A stretch of DNA of 64,000 nucleotides from Phycisphaerae bacterium (GCA_028285035.1 JANQQF010000099.1:4428-68427), one strand, 5' to 3'. Counted from the stretch's first letter, positions 25,696-35,580 are shown. Made by a program: numbers and translations. Notes: generated from the sequence alone by a model not told the origin.

Positions 25696-27411
25696 ATGCA
25701 ACCAACTTTTGCCCAAGCACCACAATATAAAACAATTCATTGTCCAAATTGTGCCACCCCTATTCCAAAAATATCTTTCATATCAAAAAAAGAGAGCACT
25801 CAATGCCCAACTTGTTTGGTTACATTCTACCTTGGTGACCAGACGACTGCCTCGAGGTTAGAAACTGCAATTCATCCCATGTCTAGACATATCAAGTTAG
25901 AGGTGACCGATAATAACTTGACCCTCTCTTATAGTCGTCTGGCTTTGCATGCAAAGCAGATAGGAGCCCTTTTTTTGGGTGGTGCTCTATTTCTATTGTG
26001 TCCACTTTGTGTTGTCGCCAATGGGGAGATAGGCTGGTGGCTGTGGTTTTTTCCTCCAGCTTGGATAGCCCCTCTGCTCATAGGTTACGCTGCGACCGAA
26101 CTTATCAATCGTACCATCATCGATGTTACACCAACCCAGATTACAGTTAAGAAACGCCCTTTACCGACCTGGTTTGATAAGGTCATTAGTCTTGATCACA
26201 TTGAGCAGATTTATGTGCAAGAAAGTCTTAACAGAAAAACGAAGGAAAAACTAGGGAGCTATGAGCTTCGTCTGAAGCAAGTCGGGGAAAGTGAAGATAA
26301 GATACTCCTTTACCAAATAAACAATATCAGTCAAGCCTTTCTTTTTGAACAGGAGTTGGAACGATTTTTAGGGATCACAAACAAACCTGTTCAGGGTGAA
26401 CCTATTGTCAAAGAACCTCTTGAGAATTTGTCTGGATGGGAGCAATTCGCTAAAGAAAACAATCTCAACTCTTTAAGAGGAAAGACGCTAGAAACGAGTC
26501 GAGTTTGGGGTACATATCAAGATGCTAATTTAGTTTTGATTGCCTTTTACACAAAGGATGGGGAGAATCGGCTTGCCTCACGATTGACCTTGACCGCAAA
26601 GAAGCCGCTAAAACCTATGGGCAATGTTACCTTGCCACAAGTGCAGACGGCGTTTGATCAGATCGAGGAACATGCTGTATCAGGCTTAGCTATCAATCTG
26701 AATTTTGATCGAGGCCAAATATACTGGGTCCAGCGCGATCTTCTGTTTCAGCAACCTAACCTAACCTATACAATCGAAACCTTGCACCAATTTATGATGA
26801 TGGGGCCGGATATTGTCGCCTTGGGAGGTGAACTAATGCCGACCCTGACCCAGGCTGCTGCCTTAAATCTTCATCCACTTCGACGGTATGCCTGGACAAT
26901 GATGACCCAAATCGCACCAATGACGATGAGATTACAGGATCAGATGGACCAACTATTCTGTCAGCGATGTATAACAGCTTGTACGCAACATACAGCTAAA
27001 GCGAGTGAGATCAAACGCGTGGCTTATTTTGGCTGTCGTATTTGTCATCAAAGTAATGGTTTTTATGAAGTTAGCCAAGTGATTGCCAGACTTGATAGCG
27101 ATTTTGGTGCTGAACCCCACCAGGACAACGAAACATTGCGGGTCAATTGGCTCACTCATCGTAAACTATTCGACTTTAGTGCCGTCGAAATTGCCAAGGC
27201 TAGCGACGAAGATGTTGAGCGTTTCGCCGTTGAGATTGGTAATGACACCGACCCTCTGCGCAAACCGCACTATGCCACAATGACCTGTAAGGTGTCAGCC
27301 GATTTAGATCCCAGCACCTTACGAATTTTAGAACGAACCTTTGGTGAAGTCATCATTATGAACGACGATGATTTCACAACCAGCAATTCACAATTCACAA
27401 TTAATAATTAA
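25696..27411 (+). CDS. Zinc-ribbon/TM/PH-like paralogue 2 of a tandem trio
   Basis: A 571-residue paralogue with the same part order: CPNC/CPTC ribbon (residues 14-37), TM pair (about 90-140), PH-like stretch with IDVTPTQITVKKRPLP and ELERFLGITNK, the SGWEQFAKENNLNSL middle domain, CQRC and FGCRICHQS, then RVNWLTHRKLFDF, VERFAVEIGNDTDPLRK and LRILERTFGEV. Similarity to its neighbours is strongest in the C-terminal third. The last residues (SNSQFTINN) are encoded by an AT-rich short repeat, so the original C-terminus was probably extended by repeat invasion. Gene spacing of 3 and 5 bases shows one operon. Function unknown. Confidence 0.83.
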   Translation: MQPTFAQAPQYKTIHCPNCATPIPKISFISKKESTQCPTCLVTFYLGDQTTASRLETAIHPMSRHIKLEVTDNNLTLSYSRLALHAKQIGALFLGGALFLLCPLCVVANGEIGWWLWFFPPAWIAPLLIGYAATELINRTIIDVTPTQITVKKRPLPTWFDKVISLDHIEQIYVQESLNRKTKEKLGSYELRLKQVGESEDKILLYQINNISQAFLFEQELERFLGITNKPVQGEPIVKEPLENLSGWEQFAKENNLNSLRGKTLETSRVWGTYQDANLVLIAFYTKDGENRLASRLTLTAKKPLKPMGNVTLPQVQTAFDQIEEHAVSGLAINLNFDRGQIYWVQRDLLFQQPNLTYTIETLHQFMMMGPDIVALGGELMPTLTQAAALNLHPLRRYAWTMMTQIAPMTMRLQDQMDQLFCQRCITACTQHTAKASEIKRVAYFGCRICHQSNGFYEVSQVIARLDSDFGAEPHQDNETLRVNWLTHRKLFDFSAVEIAKASDEDVERFAVEIGNDTDPLRKPHYATMTCKVSADLDPSTLRILERTFGEVIIMNDDDFTTSNSQFTINN

Positions 27412-27412
27412 T
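27384..27412. repeat. AT-rich aattcacaattcacaatt repeat at a gene end
   Basis: AATTCACAATTCACAATTAATAATTA forms the last codons of the second tandem paralogue (SNSQFTINN) and its stop. Same family as the intergenic copies. Confidence 0.7.
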
Positions 27413-27416
27413 AACA

Positions 27417-29090
27417 ATGCAACCTGCTTACGAACAAACCCCACAAGAAGAATATATATTGCCAGACCCAGCGGTTTCCTGTCCGAAATGTGGCACCCTG
27501 ATTCCTGAAGCCTCATTTACTTCCACGGGAGGTGTCGCCCAATGCCCTGCTTGTCCCGCCGCAGTGCGGCTCGTTGATCGGACTGAATTTCCCCTGTTGG
27601 AATATCCAGCACAGGCTTTGCCTAAGGGAATTACGCTAGAGATGACCGATCAGCGTCTGACCTTGTCCAATCGACGGTTTAAGTGGAGTGTGATATTTCC
27701 ATTGATTTTTGGGATTGGCCTTTCGATGCCATTGTTTATGGCTCTTTTTACTTGGCAGCCAGACTTGTTTTTTTTGCCTTTTGGCTGGATCGGGCTACCT
27801 TTTCTGTGTCACGCCCTAATCCGCGTTTTTAATCAAACGATCACCCAGGTTACCCCTGCCCAAATCACCATCAAGCATCGCCCATTCACAGTTTGGTTTG
27901 ATAAAGTCATCGGGGTTGAGAGAATCAAGCAACTGTATGTTATCCAGGTTCGCCACAAGAATAAAAATAGTGTTTGGTATACCTATGAACTTTGGATGCA
28001 GTATGCGAAACAGGGGCGATCCAGGAGGCTGATTAGTGGGATGGTTGAGGCTGACCCAGCCTTTTTCCTTGAACAGGAGATGGAGCGGTTCTTGGGGATC
28101 AAAGATAAGGCTGTTCGCGGGGAACATTCTACTTCAACCCCCACTGAACATCTGGAGGATTGGGAGCAGTATGCTAAAAACAATAATTTTAATTTTGTAA
28201 AAGGAAAAACACTGGAAGGGAGCCGGGTTTGGGGCGAGTATCAAGATACCGATATGGAATTAATTGCTTTTTATGAGAATAAACGGAAGAAGGAACTCGC
28301 TACCCGTTTAACCTTGACGACGAAGACTCCGCTTAAAATCACAGAGAGCATATCCTTGAAGCGGGTCCAAGATGCATTCGAACTGATGACAGAGAAATAT
28401 GCGTTTGGGCAAGTGGTTGGGTTGGATATGGAACGTGGGCAGATGTATTGGGAACAACCAGGGGTCTTGTATCAACATCCTTATCTGTTTTATGCTGTCG
28501 AAACATTATCCCAATGGCTGAAGCTAACACCTGATATCATCGCTTTGGGCGGAGAAGTGATGCCCATCTTGACCAAGGTTGCGGTATCAAAGAACCACCC
28601 ACTTCGTAAGTACGCGTGGCAGCTTATGACTCTCATCGCCCCATCTACTCGCAATTTGCAAGATCGGGCTGACTCACTGGTCTGTCAACGATGTATCACA
28701 GCCTGCACCTTACATAACCCAATGATCGGTGTATCTAAAGGCCTGTCTTACTATGGCTGTCGCACTTGTGATCAAAGCAAAGATTTTTATGACGTCAACA
28801 CAGTCATTGCCATCCTTGATAAAGATTTCGGTGATCAACCTGTACAAGAGGGTGACACTTTGCGGGTCAATTGGCTCGTTCGTCGCACCCTGTTTGATTT
28901 TGGCACCGTGGCAATTGTCAATGCCAGTGACGAGGACATCGAACGCTTCGCCGTTCAAGTCGGCAATGACACCGACCCAGTTCGCAAACCCCTTTATAGT
29001 GCAATGACCTGTCACGTTTTGCGAAGAATTGATCCTAGCACACTACGGATTTTGAAACGAACTTTTGGGCAAGTCGTGATCGATGAGTAA
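27417..29090 (+). CDS. Zinc-ribbon/TM/PH-like paralogue 3 of a tandem trio
   Basis: A 557-residue paralogue. Zinc ribbon CPKC/CPAC at residues 22-45; TM pair about 88-138; PH-like stretch TQVTPAQITIKHRPF ending in EMERFLGIKDK; middle domain DWEQYAKNNNFNFVKGK and SRVWGEYQDTDMELIAF; CQRC then YGCRTCDQS; final block RVNWLVRRTLFDF, IERFAVQVGNDTDPVRK, LRILKRTFGQVVIDE. The third copy differs most in the middle and has a short natural C-terminus without the repeat-derived tail. It closes the operon; a dispersed palindromic repeat follows 58 bases later. Orientation suggests the ribbon and C-terminal domains face the cytosol. No enzyme motif is seen. Confidence 0.83.
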   Translation: MQPAYEQTPQEEYILPDPAVSCPKCGTLIPEASFTSTGGVAQCPACPAAVRLVDRTEFPLLEYPAQALPKGITLEMTDQRLTLSNRRFKWSVIFPLIFGIGLSMPLFMALFTWQPDLFFLPFGWIGLPFLCHALIRVFNQTITQVTPAQITIKHRPFTVWFDKVIGVERIKQLYVIQVRHKNKNSVWYTYELWMQYAKQGRSRRLISGMVEADPAFFLEQEMERFLGIKDKAVRGEHSTSTPTEHLEDWEQYAKNNNFNFVKGKTLEGSRVWGEYQDTDMELIAFYENKRKKELATRLTLTTKTPLKITESISLKRVQDAFELMTEKYAFGQVVGLDMERGQMYWEQPGVLYQHPYLFYAVETLSQWLKLTPDIIALGGEVMPILTKVAVSKNHPLRKYAWQLMTLIAPSTRNLQDRADSLVCQRCITACTLHNPMIGVSKGLSYYGCRTCDQSKDFYDVNTVIAILDKDFGDQPVQEGDTLRVNWLVRRTLFDFGTVAIVNASDEDIERFAVQVGNDTDPVRKPLYSAMTCHVLRRIDPSTLRILKRTFGQVVIDE

Positions 29091-29147
29091 CAAGGAACGT
29101 TAGAGTTATTAATCGATTATGGAATTAGGGGGATTGCGGTTTTAGAA

Positions 29148-29197
29148 TGTCATGCTCGAATGGTTTTGTCGGGCATCCACTGGTTGTGAACGATGGA
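29148..29197. repeat. Dispersed palindromic repeat, copy 1
   Basis: TGTCATGCTCGAATGGTTTTGTCGGGCATCCACTGG and then CGATGGA. Near-identical words occur at 54674 and 63879. The core TGCTCGA/TCGGGCA forms a hairpin. This copy lacks the right-hand ATGACAT end seen in the others. Confidence 0.75.
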
Positions 29198-29274
29198 GGC
29201 TGGCTATGGAAGCCACAGCACAAAAATATGCTTCGGTTGAAATGATATAGGCGTTTATTTTGGTGCCTTTGTGT

Positions 29275-30096
29275 TTACTTTTGTAGCTTCCCCCAAAATT
29301 CCTCAATCACCGCCAAACACACTTCGGTTTGATCTTGATGAATGGCGTGCCCGGCATCTTTGATGAGCACCGACTGACTTTGCTGCAAATGGCCAATAGC
29401 AAAAGCGACATCTTCATCTCTCATCACCTGCTGAATTTCTGGGTCAGCTTGCATCAGCAGCGCTGGACAAGTAACTTGTGCCAGAATCCTGGTAAAATCA
29501 AAATCGACGGGCAAGCGACGGTCAAGGATGCTCATCAAGACATCGGGATCGACTTGAAATAGCTCTTCTGCTCGGTCACGCCGGGCTGGCGATAATTCCG
29601 GGGCGTCACCCTGCATGACTTGACACATTGCCTCAAATGTGTCCACGCTGGTCACCCGTTTATGCAGTCTGGAGAAGTATTTTGGCTGAGGTGACTTTAG
29701 AAAACGAGGCGTGTCTCGTTCGATAAATGGGGCATCCATCATAATCAAAGCTTTAGCTCCCGTTGCGAGCTGGGCTGCAGTCCCCAACGCAACAAGTCCC
29801 CCCAATGAATGACCAATGATAACTAACGGACCATCAAGCTTGGCTTTGCTAAATGACACAACATCTCTAACAAAATCGATGATGGCATAGTGACCGGATT
29901 GATGGTCCGATTTGCCATGGCCACGTAAATCGCAGGCAAACAGATGCCACTGCTGACTAAGCTGGGGAATGATCGAGGTGAACGTTTGCCAACGGGAGGT
30001 AACGCCGTGGATGAGAAGAAGAGTCGGTCCATTGGTGGGTCCTTCGGCATAGTTGAGGGTGAGTTCGCCAGTGTTGAATGATTTTTCGATGAGCAT
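29275..30096 (-). CDS. Alpha/beta-hydrolase
   Basis: A 273-residue alpha/beta hydrolase. The oxyanion motif LLLIHGVTSRWQTF is followed by DLRGHGKSD, the nucleophile elbow GHSLGG (Ser near residue 97), a cap region, an Asp near ALLMQADPE and the catalytic His in KDAGHAIHQD. No signal peptide. Its ATG at 30096 lies four bases after the stop of the small upstream gene on the same strand, so they are coupled. The closest functional groups are esterase/haloperoxidase-like hydrolases; the substrate is unknown. Confidence 0.9.
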   Translation of the reverse strand: MLIEKSFNTGELTLNYAEGPTNGPTLLLIHGVTSRWQTFTSIIPQLSQQWHLFACDLRGHGKSDHQSGHYAIIDFVRDVVSFSKAKLDGPLVIIGHSLGGLVALGTAAQLATGAKALIMMDAPFIERDTPRFLKSPQPKYFSRLHKRVTSVDTFEAMCQVMQGDAPELSPARRDRAEELFQVDPDVLMSILDRRLPVDFDFTRILAQVTCPALLMQADPEIQQVMRDEDVAFAIGHLQQSQSVLIKDAGHAIHQDQTEVCLAVIEEFWGKLQK

Positions 30097-30100
30097 CGAT

Positions 30101-30442
30101 TTATCCTTGTTTTATTAGCTTTGCTTCGAGGGCCGGGCGATGTCTAAACCAACCACGCCATTGGTCATAAGGGATATGTTCTGGATGCCAGCGGGCATCG
30201 ACCTTAAGAACACAAAGCCTGAGAAACCCGTGTCGACGCGGTTGGAGAACGCCTTGCCACAGAGTTTCGCCATTCACGTCAATGATTGTTAAGTGGTCGC
30301 CCGCTCGTAAAATATACATTCCTGCACGATCCCAACCTCGTTCGTGGCTTTCGGTGTATCGTCCGTCTTGAAAGGTATGCCAATAGTCCCCCTCCATTCC
30401 CTGCTCATAATACTCTGAAATCCAACCCAAAAGCTCTGTCAT
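30101..30442 (-). CDS. Small conserved-looking protein of unknown function
   Basis: A 113-residue protein rich in Trp, His, Arg and Tyr (GDYWHTFQDGRYTESHERGWDR; PYDQWRGWFRHRP). No domain is recognised. The middle reads as a beta hairpin (LTIIDVNGETLWQGVL). It lies between the sarcosine-oxidase-like gene (seven bases upstream) and the alpha/beta hydrolase on one strand, so all three are likely one transcript. Confidence 0.75.
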   Translation of the reverse strand: MTELLGWISEYYEQGMEGDYWHTFQDGRYTESHERGWDRAGMYILRAGDHLTIIDVNGETLWQGVLQPRRHGFLRLCVLKVDARWHPEHIPYDQWRGWFRHRPALEAKLIKQG

Positions 30443-30449
30443 TGGTTAT

Positions 30450-31613
30450 CTACTGAAATCGTGCCAATGAAAAAGATGAAATATCATATGGGCTACACCC
30501 ATCCAAAGCCAATTGTGATAAAATCTCGCCGATGGTGGCTGAATGCTTGAACCCGTGCCCTGTGCAAGGTGAGGCGACAATGACGCGTTCACTATCGGGA
30601 TGAAAATCGATGACAAAATTACCATCGGTGGTGTTAGTGTACATACAAACGGCTGATTTGAGACAATTGTTGGTCAGACCATACAGGCGTCGCTCGACGT
30701 GCTTTTGATACATTGTTTCCACTTCTTCTGGCCCAACGGTTCGATTGATCGTTTCAGCGGTGGTTGCTTCCTCAAATTGCTCGGTTAACACTTTGACTCC
30801 GCGAGTACCGTCTGGTGTCGTGGGAAAAATAGCCATCATGTCATCAGCGTTTTGCCCCGTCCAGATGACCCAGGGAAACTTCTCAGGGGTATACTGGGTG
30901 ATATCCTCGGCCTCAAACCAAAAAATGGCTTGACGATAAATCTTGACGTCGTTCTGCTTTAGTTTGGGGACAAACTGGGTCATCCACGCTCCGGCGGAGA
31001 GGACTAACTTGTCCCCTGTGTACTGACCTTTGTCTGTCGTGACTGTGACCCCGTGTTGGTCGTATGAAAATTCGATGACGCGTTCATCTGTTTGCAGTGT
31101 TGCGCCTTGTTTTTTCGCCAATTGTAGTTGGGTGGCAATACATTTTTCAGACGACAAAACACCACTCTGAGGTTCAAAATAGGCAATTTCATCATCCTGA
31201 ATTTTTAACATAGGAAGTTGTTTTTGTAAGTCTGAGGAGGCTAAGACTTTATGATCCAGCTCATATTGTTTAGCCAGCCCAGCGGTCGCTTTGATAAAAT
31301 TGTCGTAGCCGTGAAATTCGCTGCTGCCTGTGGTGGGGCCGATAATGTATCCATCACAAGGGTGAAGGAGTTCGTTGCCACTGGCTTGTTCAAGCTCCTC
31401 CCAAATTTGATAGGCCCGCTTGATTAGCGGAATGTAGGCCGGGCCTTCACCGATAGCCCGGCGGGTAATCCGGCTTTCACCGTGTGATGAGCCAAGTTGG
31501 TGCGGGGGGTGAAACTGATCAATACCCAATACCTTGGCCCCGCGTTTGGTCAGTTGATATGAGGTAGCGCTGCCCATTGCGCCTAACCCTACAATAATCA
31601 CATCATAATGCAT
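30450..31613 (-). CDS. Sarcosine oxidase / N-methyl-amino-acid oxidase-like flavoprotein
   Basis: A 387-residue FAD enzyme of the DAO/monomeric sarcosine oxidase (SoxA/SolA) group. N-terminal dinucleotide motif DVIIVGLGAMGSATSYQL; then GIDQFHPPHQLGSSHGESR, typical of this group. The Cys in SAVCMYTNTTDGNF occupies the place of the covalent flavin Cys of monomeric sarcosine oxidase, and VASPCTGHGFKHS closes the FAD site. Such enzymes oxidatively demethylate N-methyl amino acids, giving formaldehyde and H2O2. Substrate is not fixed by sequence. It precedes two small genes on the same strand. Confidence 0.9.
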   Translation of the reverse strand: MHYDVIIVGLGAMGSATSYQLTKRGAKVLGIDQFHPPHQLGSSHGESRITRRAIGEGPAYIPLIKRAYQIWEELEQASGNELLHPCDGYIIGPTTGSSEFHGYDNFIKATAGLAKQYELDHKVLASSDLQKQLPMLKIQDDEIAYFEPQSGVLSSEKCIATQLQLAKKQGATLQTDERVIEFSYDQHGVTVTTDKGQYTGDKLVLSAGAWMTQFVPKLKQNDVKIYRQAIFWFEAEDITQYTPEKFPWVIWTGQNADDMMAIFPTTPDGTRGVKVLTEQFEEATTAETINRTVGPEEVETMYQKHVERRLYGLTNNCLKSAVCMYTNTTDGNFVIDFHPDSERVIVASPCTGHGFKHSATIGEILSQLALDGCSPYDISSFSLARFQ

Positions 31614-31703
31614 TTAGATTAACCTCGACATAAGTAAGGCGCGTATTTTAGTCTTGGAGGGGAGAGTTTGCAAAGTGCAAAGAAAAATCCATTTTACACT
31701 GCA

Positions 31704-34703
31704 CTAGCCCAACATCCGCTCAACAAGTCGATCCATCTCCTCTGAGGTGGGCGGGATAATATGAACTTGCAAGGGATATATCATTTCCAAGGCTTGCATT
31801 TCTTGATCTGGTAACGTGTCACGTAATTGCTGGAGCGTATGCTGAGCCCGGTCGCGAGTTTCCTCATTGCTGGCGGGATGGGTGAGGACTAAGCTCAAAA
31901 AGGCCATCGCTTGATTATAAGATTTCTCATGCGCATATGGCACAGCCAATCCTCCTAATGCGGCTAAAGCAAGCGGTGTTGCGCCAATGTTTCGGGCAAT
32001 CATTACTGCCTCTTGATAATGTGCTCGGCTTAGAGCATACTCCTCAGTAGCACTGTAGATATGTCCTAGGTTGCTGAGGGCCACGGCAATACCACGCGGG
32101 TAATTAATTTTGCGACGTAAGTCCAGGCTTTCCTGTAACAAGGTTTTAGCCAAATCATAGTTGCCTGATCGATATTGGATATACCCTAAATTATTGAGGG
32201 CCATGGCGATGCCTTGTTTGTGTCCTAGTGATCGATAAATCGTCAAGCTCTCCTGTAATAGGGTTTGAGACTCCTCACTTTTGGTTTGATCCAACTGGTG
32301 CAGATCATAGGCCAAAAAGCTGAGGGCCCAAGCGATACCCCACCGATTGTTCGTTTCCCGATAAATTGTAAGCGCCTTTTCCAGATGCTTTTGTCCCAGG
32401 GCCGCTTGTCCCGTTTCTAGGGCTAAAATACCTAAAAAATGTAAGGTGGGGGCAGTATAACTGGGGCTATTTGTTTCGTGAAAGATGTCAAGACTGCGAT
32501 CTAATGCATTCTGGGCTTGTTCATAACGACCCTGTCGTAATAAAAGCCAGCCCAGGTAGGTCAAAATTCGAGCCAATAGAATCATCGTTTCCGAAGACTG
32601 TGGTAGCTTACGGAGCATCGTTGCCGTTCGGCTGAATGTCTCCGCCCCCTCTTGGAAGCGGCTGTACATTGCATAAAAAAACCATAGGGTTTCCAAGGCC
32701 TGGCCCATTAAATCCAGCTTTCGATTGACAACTGCCCAGCGCCACGCCGCCCGAATATTCTCAATTTCTTTGGCGATGGCTGCCAGCGTTTGGGGCTGTT
32801 TTTCTCCCATCCGGCTCGCCTGCCGCTCCCCCAGAAATTTTAGATAGTAATCGCAATGCAAATTTTGGCTCAATTCGGCCAGTGTAGGATCGGCGCGTAA
32901 TTTTTCGGCGATATATTGACGAAGTAGCTGGTGCATCTCATATCGCCCTGAAGTTCGCCGACTCAACATTGACTTATCAACCAAAGTAGTGATTGTAGCC
33001 AAAGTTGCCCCAGTGACCTGTTCAATTGCTTCCCGTTGACACCCTCCCTGAAAAACGGATAGTTTTCGCAGGGTTTCCTGCTCTGCCTCAGTCAATAAGC
33101 GCCAAGAATATTCAAAGACATCCTGTAGATTTTGGTGTCGTTCGGGTAGATCCTGCAACGGACTGGTGAGAATGTTGAGGCTGTTGGGCGTTTTGTTCAT
33201 TTGCTCGATTTCGCGGGCAATTTCCTGGCAAGAAAGCATGTGTACCCAGGAGGTAGCCAGCTCAATACCAAGCGGCACCCCCTCCATGAGCTGGCAAATT
33301 CGAATGATGTGAGGCTTGTCCGCCTCTGTAAGCTTGAAGCCGGAATGAACGCGATAGGCGCGATGTAAAAATAGGGCAATGGCGCTGAATTCCTCAAATC
33401 CTTCGGCTTGGTGATTTTTAGGATATTTCATCCCCTTGATCTGCACCGCCCACTCTCCAGATAAATTAAGTCTCTCCCTAGAGGTGACCAAGATTTTGGT
33501 TTGGGTCGTCCAGTGAAGAATCTCACTGAGGATGCTGATTTTTTTTATCAAATGCTCTAGATTATCGAGCACCAACAACAACTGTCGATTTTTTAGATGG
33601 CTGACGAGCTGATGGGTGTGATCCGCTTGCTCATCAAGCGTTAGGTCAAGTGATTGGGCGATAGCTGGGATAAGGAAATCGGGTGAGCTGACCGAGGCCA
33701 ACGGAACAAAAAACAGCCCGTCAGAAAAATCATCAACATGTTCGCGAGCAATTTGTACGGCTAATCGAGTTTTGCCGATGCCCCCAGGCCCAATCAGACT
33801 TACCAAACGACAGTCAGGATTTTTGAGGCGGGTGGTGATTTCGGCCAGTTCAGTCTTTCGCCCTAAAAATGGGGTGGGCTGGGCCGGGAAGTTGTGCAAC
33901 TTTTCATTTTGAGAAGGCTCGGCTTCATCAGGGGATTGTGGAGATTGGAGTTGATTGCTTTGTATTTTTCGGAATAGGTCAGTTGTCTCATCGGCTGGCT
34001 CTACCCCGAGCAAATCATCTAAAATATCTACACAGTGTTTGTACTGCTGTAAGGCGGCAGCTCGTTGACCATTGGCAGTATAGAGCCACATCAATTGACG
34101 ATGGGCGAATTCATAGAACGGCTCCAGTTCTAACCAGCGTCGGGCGTAAAGAATGGCATTTTCAAAATCAGCCTGATCCTGCAAACATCGAACCAAGCGA
34201 GCCAAAGCACTGGTTAGGTCGTGCCGAAAGTTGTCGGTTTGGGTGGCCTGCCACTCGTCAAAAGCAAAACTATCTCGTAGTGAGAAGCCAGCTAGAAAAT
34301 CAGCTTGGTACAAGTCGATGGCTTGCGTCAGCAGCGGGATACATTTTGCTTCATCCTGACCAGTGAGTGATAGACATTGACTCAGAAGCTGTCGGAATTG
34401 AACAATATCGATAGTTAAGGTGTTCGCTGGGTCTATTTCAATCGTTTCGCGATTGGCTTTTATCCAAGGCTCTAATCCCGCCTGCCTCAGGGTGACCAAG
34501 GTACGCCGTAAAGCAGCTCTTGCCCGCTTTTGATCCTGCTCCGGCCAAAGTAACGTGGCGAGGGTATTTCGGCTTTGTGGCCCCGAATGCACCGCCAAAT
34601 AGGCCATTAGGGCAATGGCTTTATGGCGTTCTAGTTTTGCAGACTGACCCGCTTGCTCGAAACGCGGGGTACCAAACAAGTAAATTGAAGCATGTAACGT
34701 CAT
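31704..34703 (-). CDS. BTAD/SARP-type regulator with NB-ARC ATPase and TPR repeats
   Basis: A protein of about 999 residues. Residues 1-95 are an OmpR-like winged helix (LERHKAIALMAYLAVHSG, TLATLLWPEQ); 100-245 a BTAD domain (FAFDEWQATQTDNFRHDL); 280-520 an NB-ARC/STAND NTPase with P-loop GPGGIGKT near residue 306 and Walker B LLLVLDNLEHL; 640-960 tetratricopeptide repeats (ALNNLGYIQYRSGNYDLAKTL and similar). STAND regulators of this build sense signals through the TPRs and switch on nucleotide exchange. ATG at 34703 is used; an upstream GTG at 34715 adds four residues. No obvious target operon is adjacent on the same strand. Confidence 0.9.
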   Translation of the reverse strand: MTLHASIYLFGTPRFEQAGQSAKLERHKAIALMAYLAVHSGPQSRNTLATLLWPEQDQKRARAALRRTLVTLRQAGLEPWIKANRETIEIDPANTLTIDIVQFRQLLSQCLSLTGQDEAKCIPLLTQAIDLYQADFLAGFSLRDSFAFDEWQATQTDNFRHDLTSALARLVRCLQDQADFENAILYARRWLELEPFYEFAHRQLMWLYTANGQRAAALQQYKHCVDILDDLLGVEPADETTDLFRKIQSNQLQSPQSPDEAEPSQNEKLHNFPAQPTPFLGRKTELAEITTRLKNPDCRLVSLIGPGGIGKTRLAVQIAREHVDDFSDGLFFVPLASVSSPDFLIPAIAQSLDLTLDEQADHTHQLVSHLKNRQLLLVLDNLEHLIKKISILSEILHWTTQTKILVTSRERLNLSGEWAVQIKGMKYPKNHQAEGFEEFSAIALFLHRAYRVHSGFKLTEADKPHIIRICQLMEGVPLGIELATSWVHMLSCQEIAREIEQMNKTPNSLNILTSPLQDLPERHQNLQDVFEYSWRLLTEAEQETLRKLSVFQGGCQREAIEQVTGATLATITTLVDKSMLSRRTSGRYEMHQLLRQYIAEKLRADPTLAELSQNLHCDYYLKFLGERQASRMGEKQPQTLAAIAKEIENIRAAWRWAVVNRKLDLMGQALETLWFFYAMYSRFQEGAETFSRTATMLRKLPQSSETMILLARILTYLGWLLLRQGRYEQAQNALDRSLDIFHETNSPSYTAPTLHFLGILALETGQAALGQKHLEKALTIYRETNNRWGIAWALSFLAYDLHQLDQTKSEESQTLLQESLTIYRSLGHKQGIAMALNNLGYIQYRSGNYDLAKTLLQESLDLRRKINYPRGIAVALSNLGHIYSATEEYALSRAHYQEAVMIARNIGATPLALAALGGLAVPYAHEKSYNQAMAFLSLVLTHPASNEETRDRAQHTLQQLRDTLPDQEMQALEMIYPLQVHIIPPTSEEMDRLVERMLG

Positions 34704-35125
34704 TGTGCCCACCAACTGACTATTTTAAGAAAGTTTAGTAAATTTGCAATGCGATTTGGTAGCAAAGGATATTTCTTTCCAAAGCGATCAAGTATTTGGC
34801 AGAAAGTTTTAAGAAATAAACGACTGCTCAAAAACCGAAAATAGTTCTAAATATCGTCAATTTCGTGCCAAATCTAGAAGTAAGCGGCCATATTGATCTC
34901 ATTTTGCACAACAACCGCTATTCGCTACTTATCGATTTTTCTAAAACTTCTTGCCGTTTACTCAATTTCTTGAAAAATTATTGTGAATTTGATGGGTTTT
35001 CCTGAATTTTTTGAGAAAAGTGTAAAGTTTTCTTAAAAGTGAACGTTTCTGCAACGTTTTTGCAACGATGGGGGCCTATAATAGGACCATAGTTTGATGG
35101 TGTGTTACATGATGCAGGTGATTTT
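34704..35125. other. AT-rich intergenic region with a possible promoter for the receiver gene
   Basis: About 420 bp between divergent genes. No reading frame of interest. TATAAT at 35077-35082 is a good -10 for the receiver gene, 44 bases before its ATG; no clear -35 is seen. A direct pair of GCAACG words (35051, 35062) flanks the expected -35 position and could bind a regulator. Confidence 0.45.
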
Positions 35126-35506
35126 ATGAAAAAGCGTATTTTATATGTTGATGACAATCCTAATAATCGACTATTTGTCAAGCGGATTTTACGAAACGAA
35201 GGACACGAAATGCTTGAAGCTTGCGATGGTGAAAGTGGTTGGCATACAGCATTGCGAGAAATCCCCGATGTTATTTTTACTGATCTCTTGATGCCAGGTT
35301 ACGATGGCTTTGAACTAACCCGCCTTATCAAGGGTAATCCTAAAATTAGTCATATTCCAATTGTCATGTTAACCGCTTATGGCAATTCTGAAACAGAGCG
35401 TATTGCTCGCGAAGCTGGCTCAGATGGCTTTCTGCATAAGCCAATGAATGTGGCCCAAATCCAAACGACATTACGACAGTTTCTGGGGACCAGCCCAGTA
35501 TTATAG
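35126..35506 (+). CDS. Stand-alone response-regulator receiver protein
   Basis: A 126-residue CheY-like receiver with no output domain. Acidic pocket VDDN (Asp9-Asp10), phosphorylation site Asp53 in FTDLLMP, Thr in MLTAYG and the conserved Lys in LHKPMN are all present. ATG at 35126 follows GCAGGTGA. No histidine kinase is adjacent, so the partner is elsewhere. The GNAT gene starts 75 bases downstream. Confidence 0.92.
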   Translation: MKKRILYVDDNPNNRLFVKRILRNEGHEMLEACDGESGWHTALREIPDVIFTDLLMPGYDGFELTRLIKGNPKISHIPIVMLTAYGNSETERIAREAGSDGFLHKPMNVAQIQTTLRQFLGTSPVL

Positions 35507-35580
35507 TTTTTCAATACATGAATAGGTGATGAGTTATTTGCCATAAACAGAGTACGACTTGACCCAAGGGAGACCCGCAT

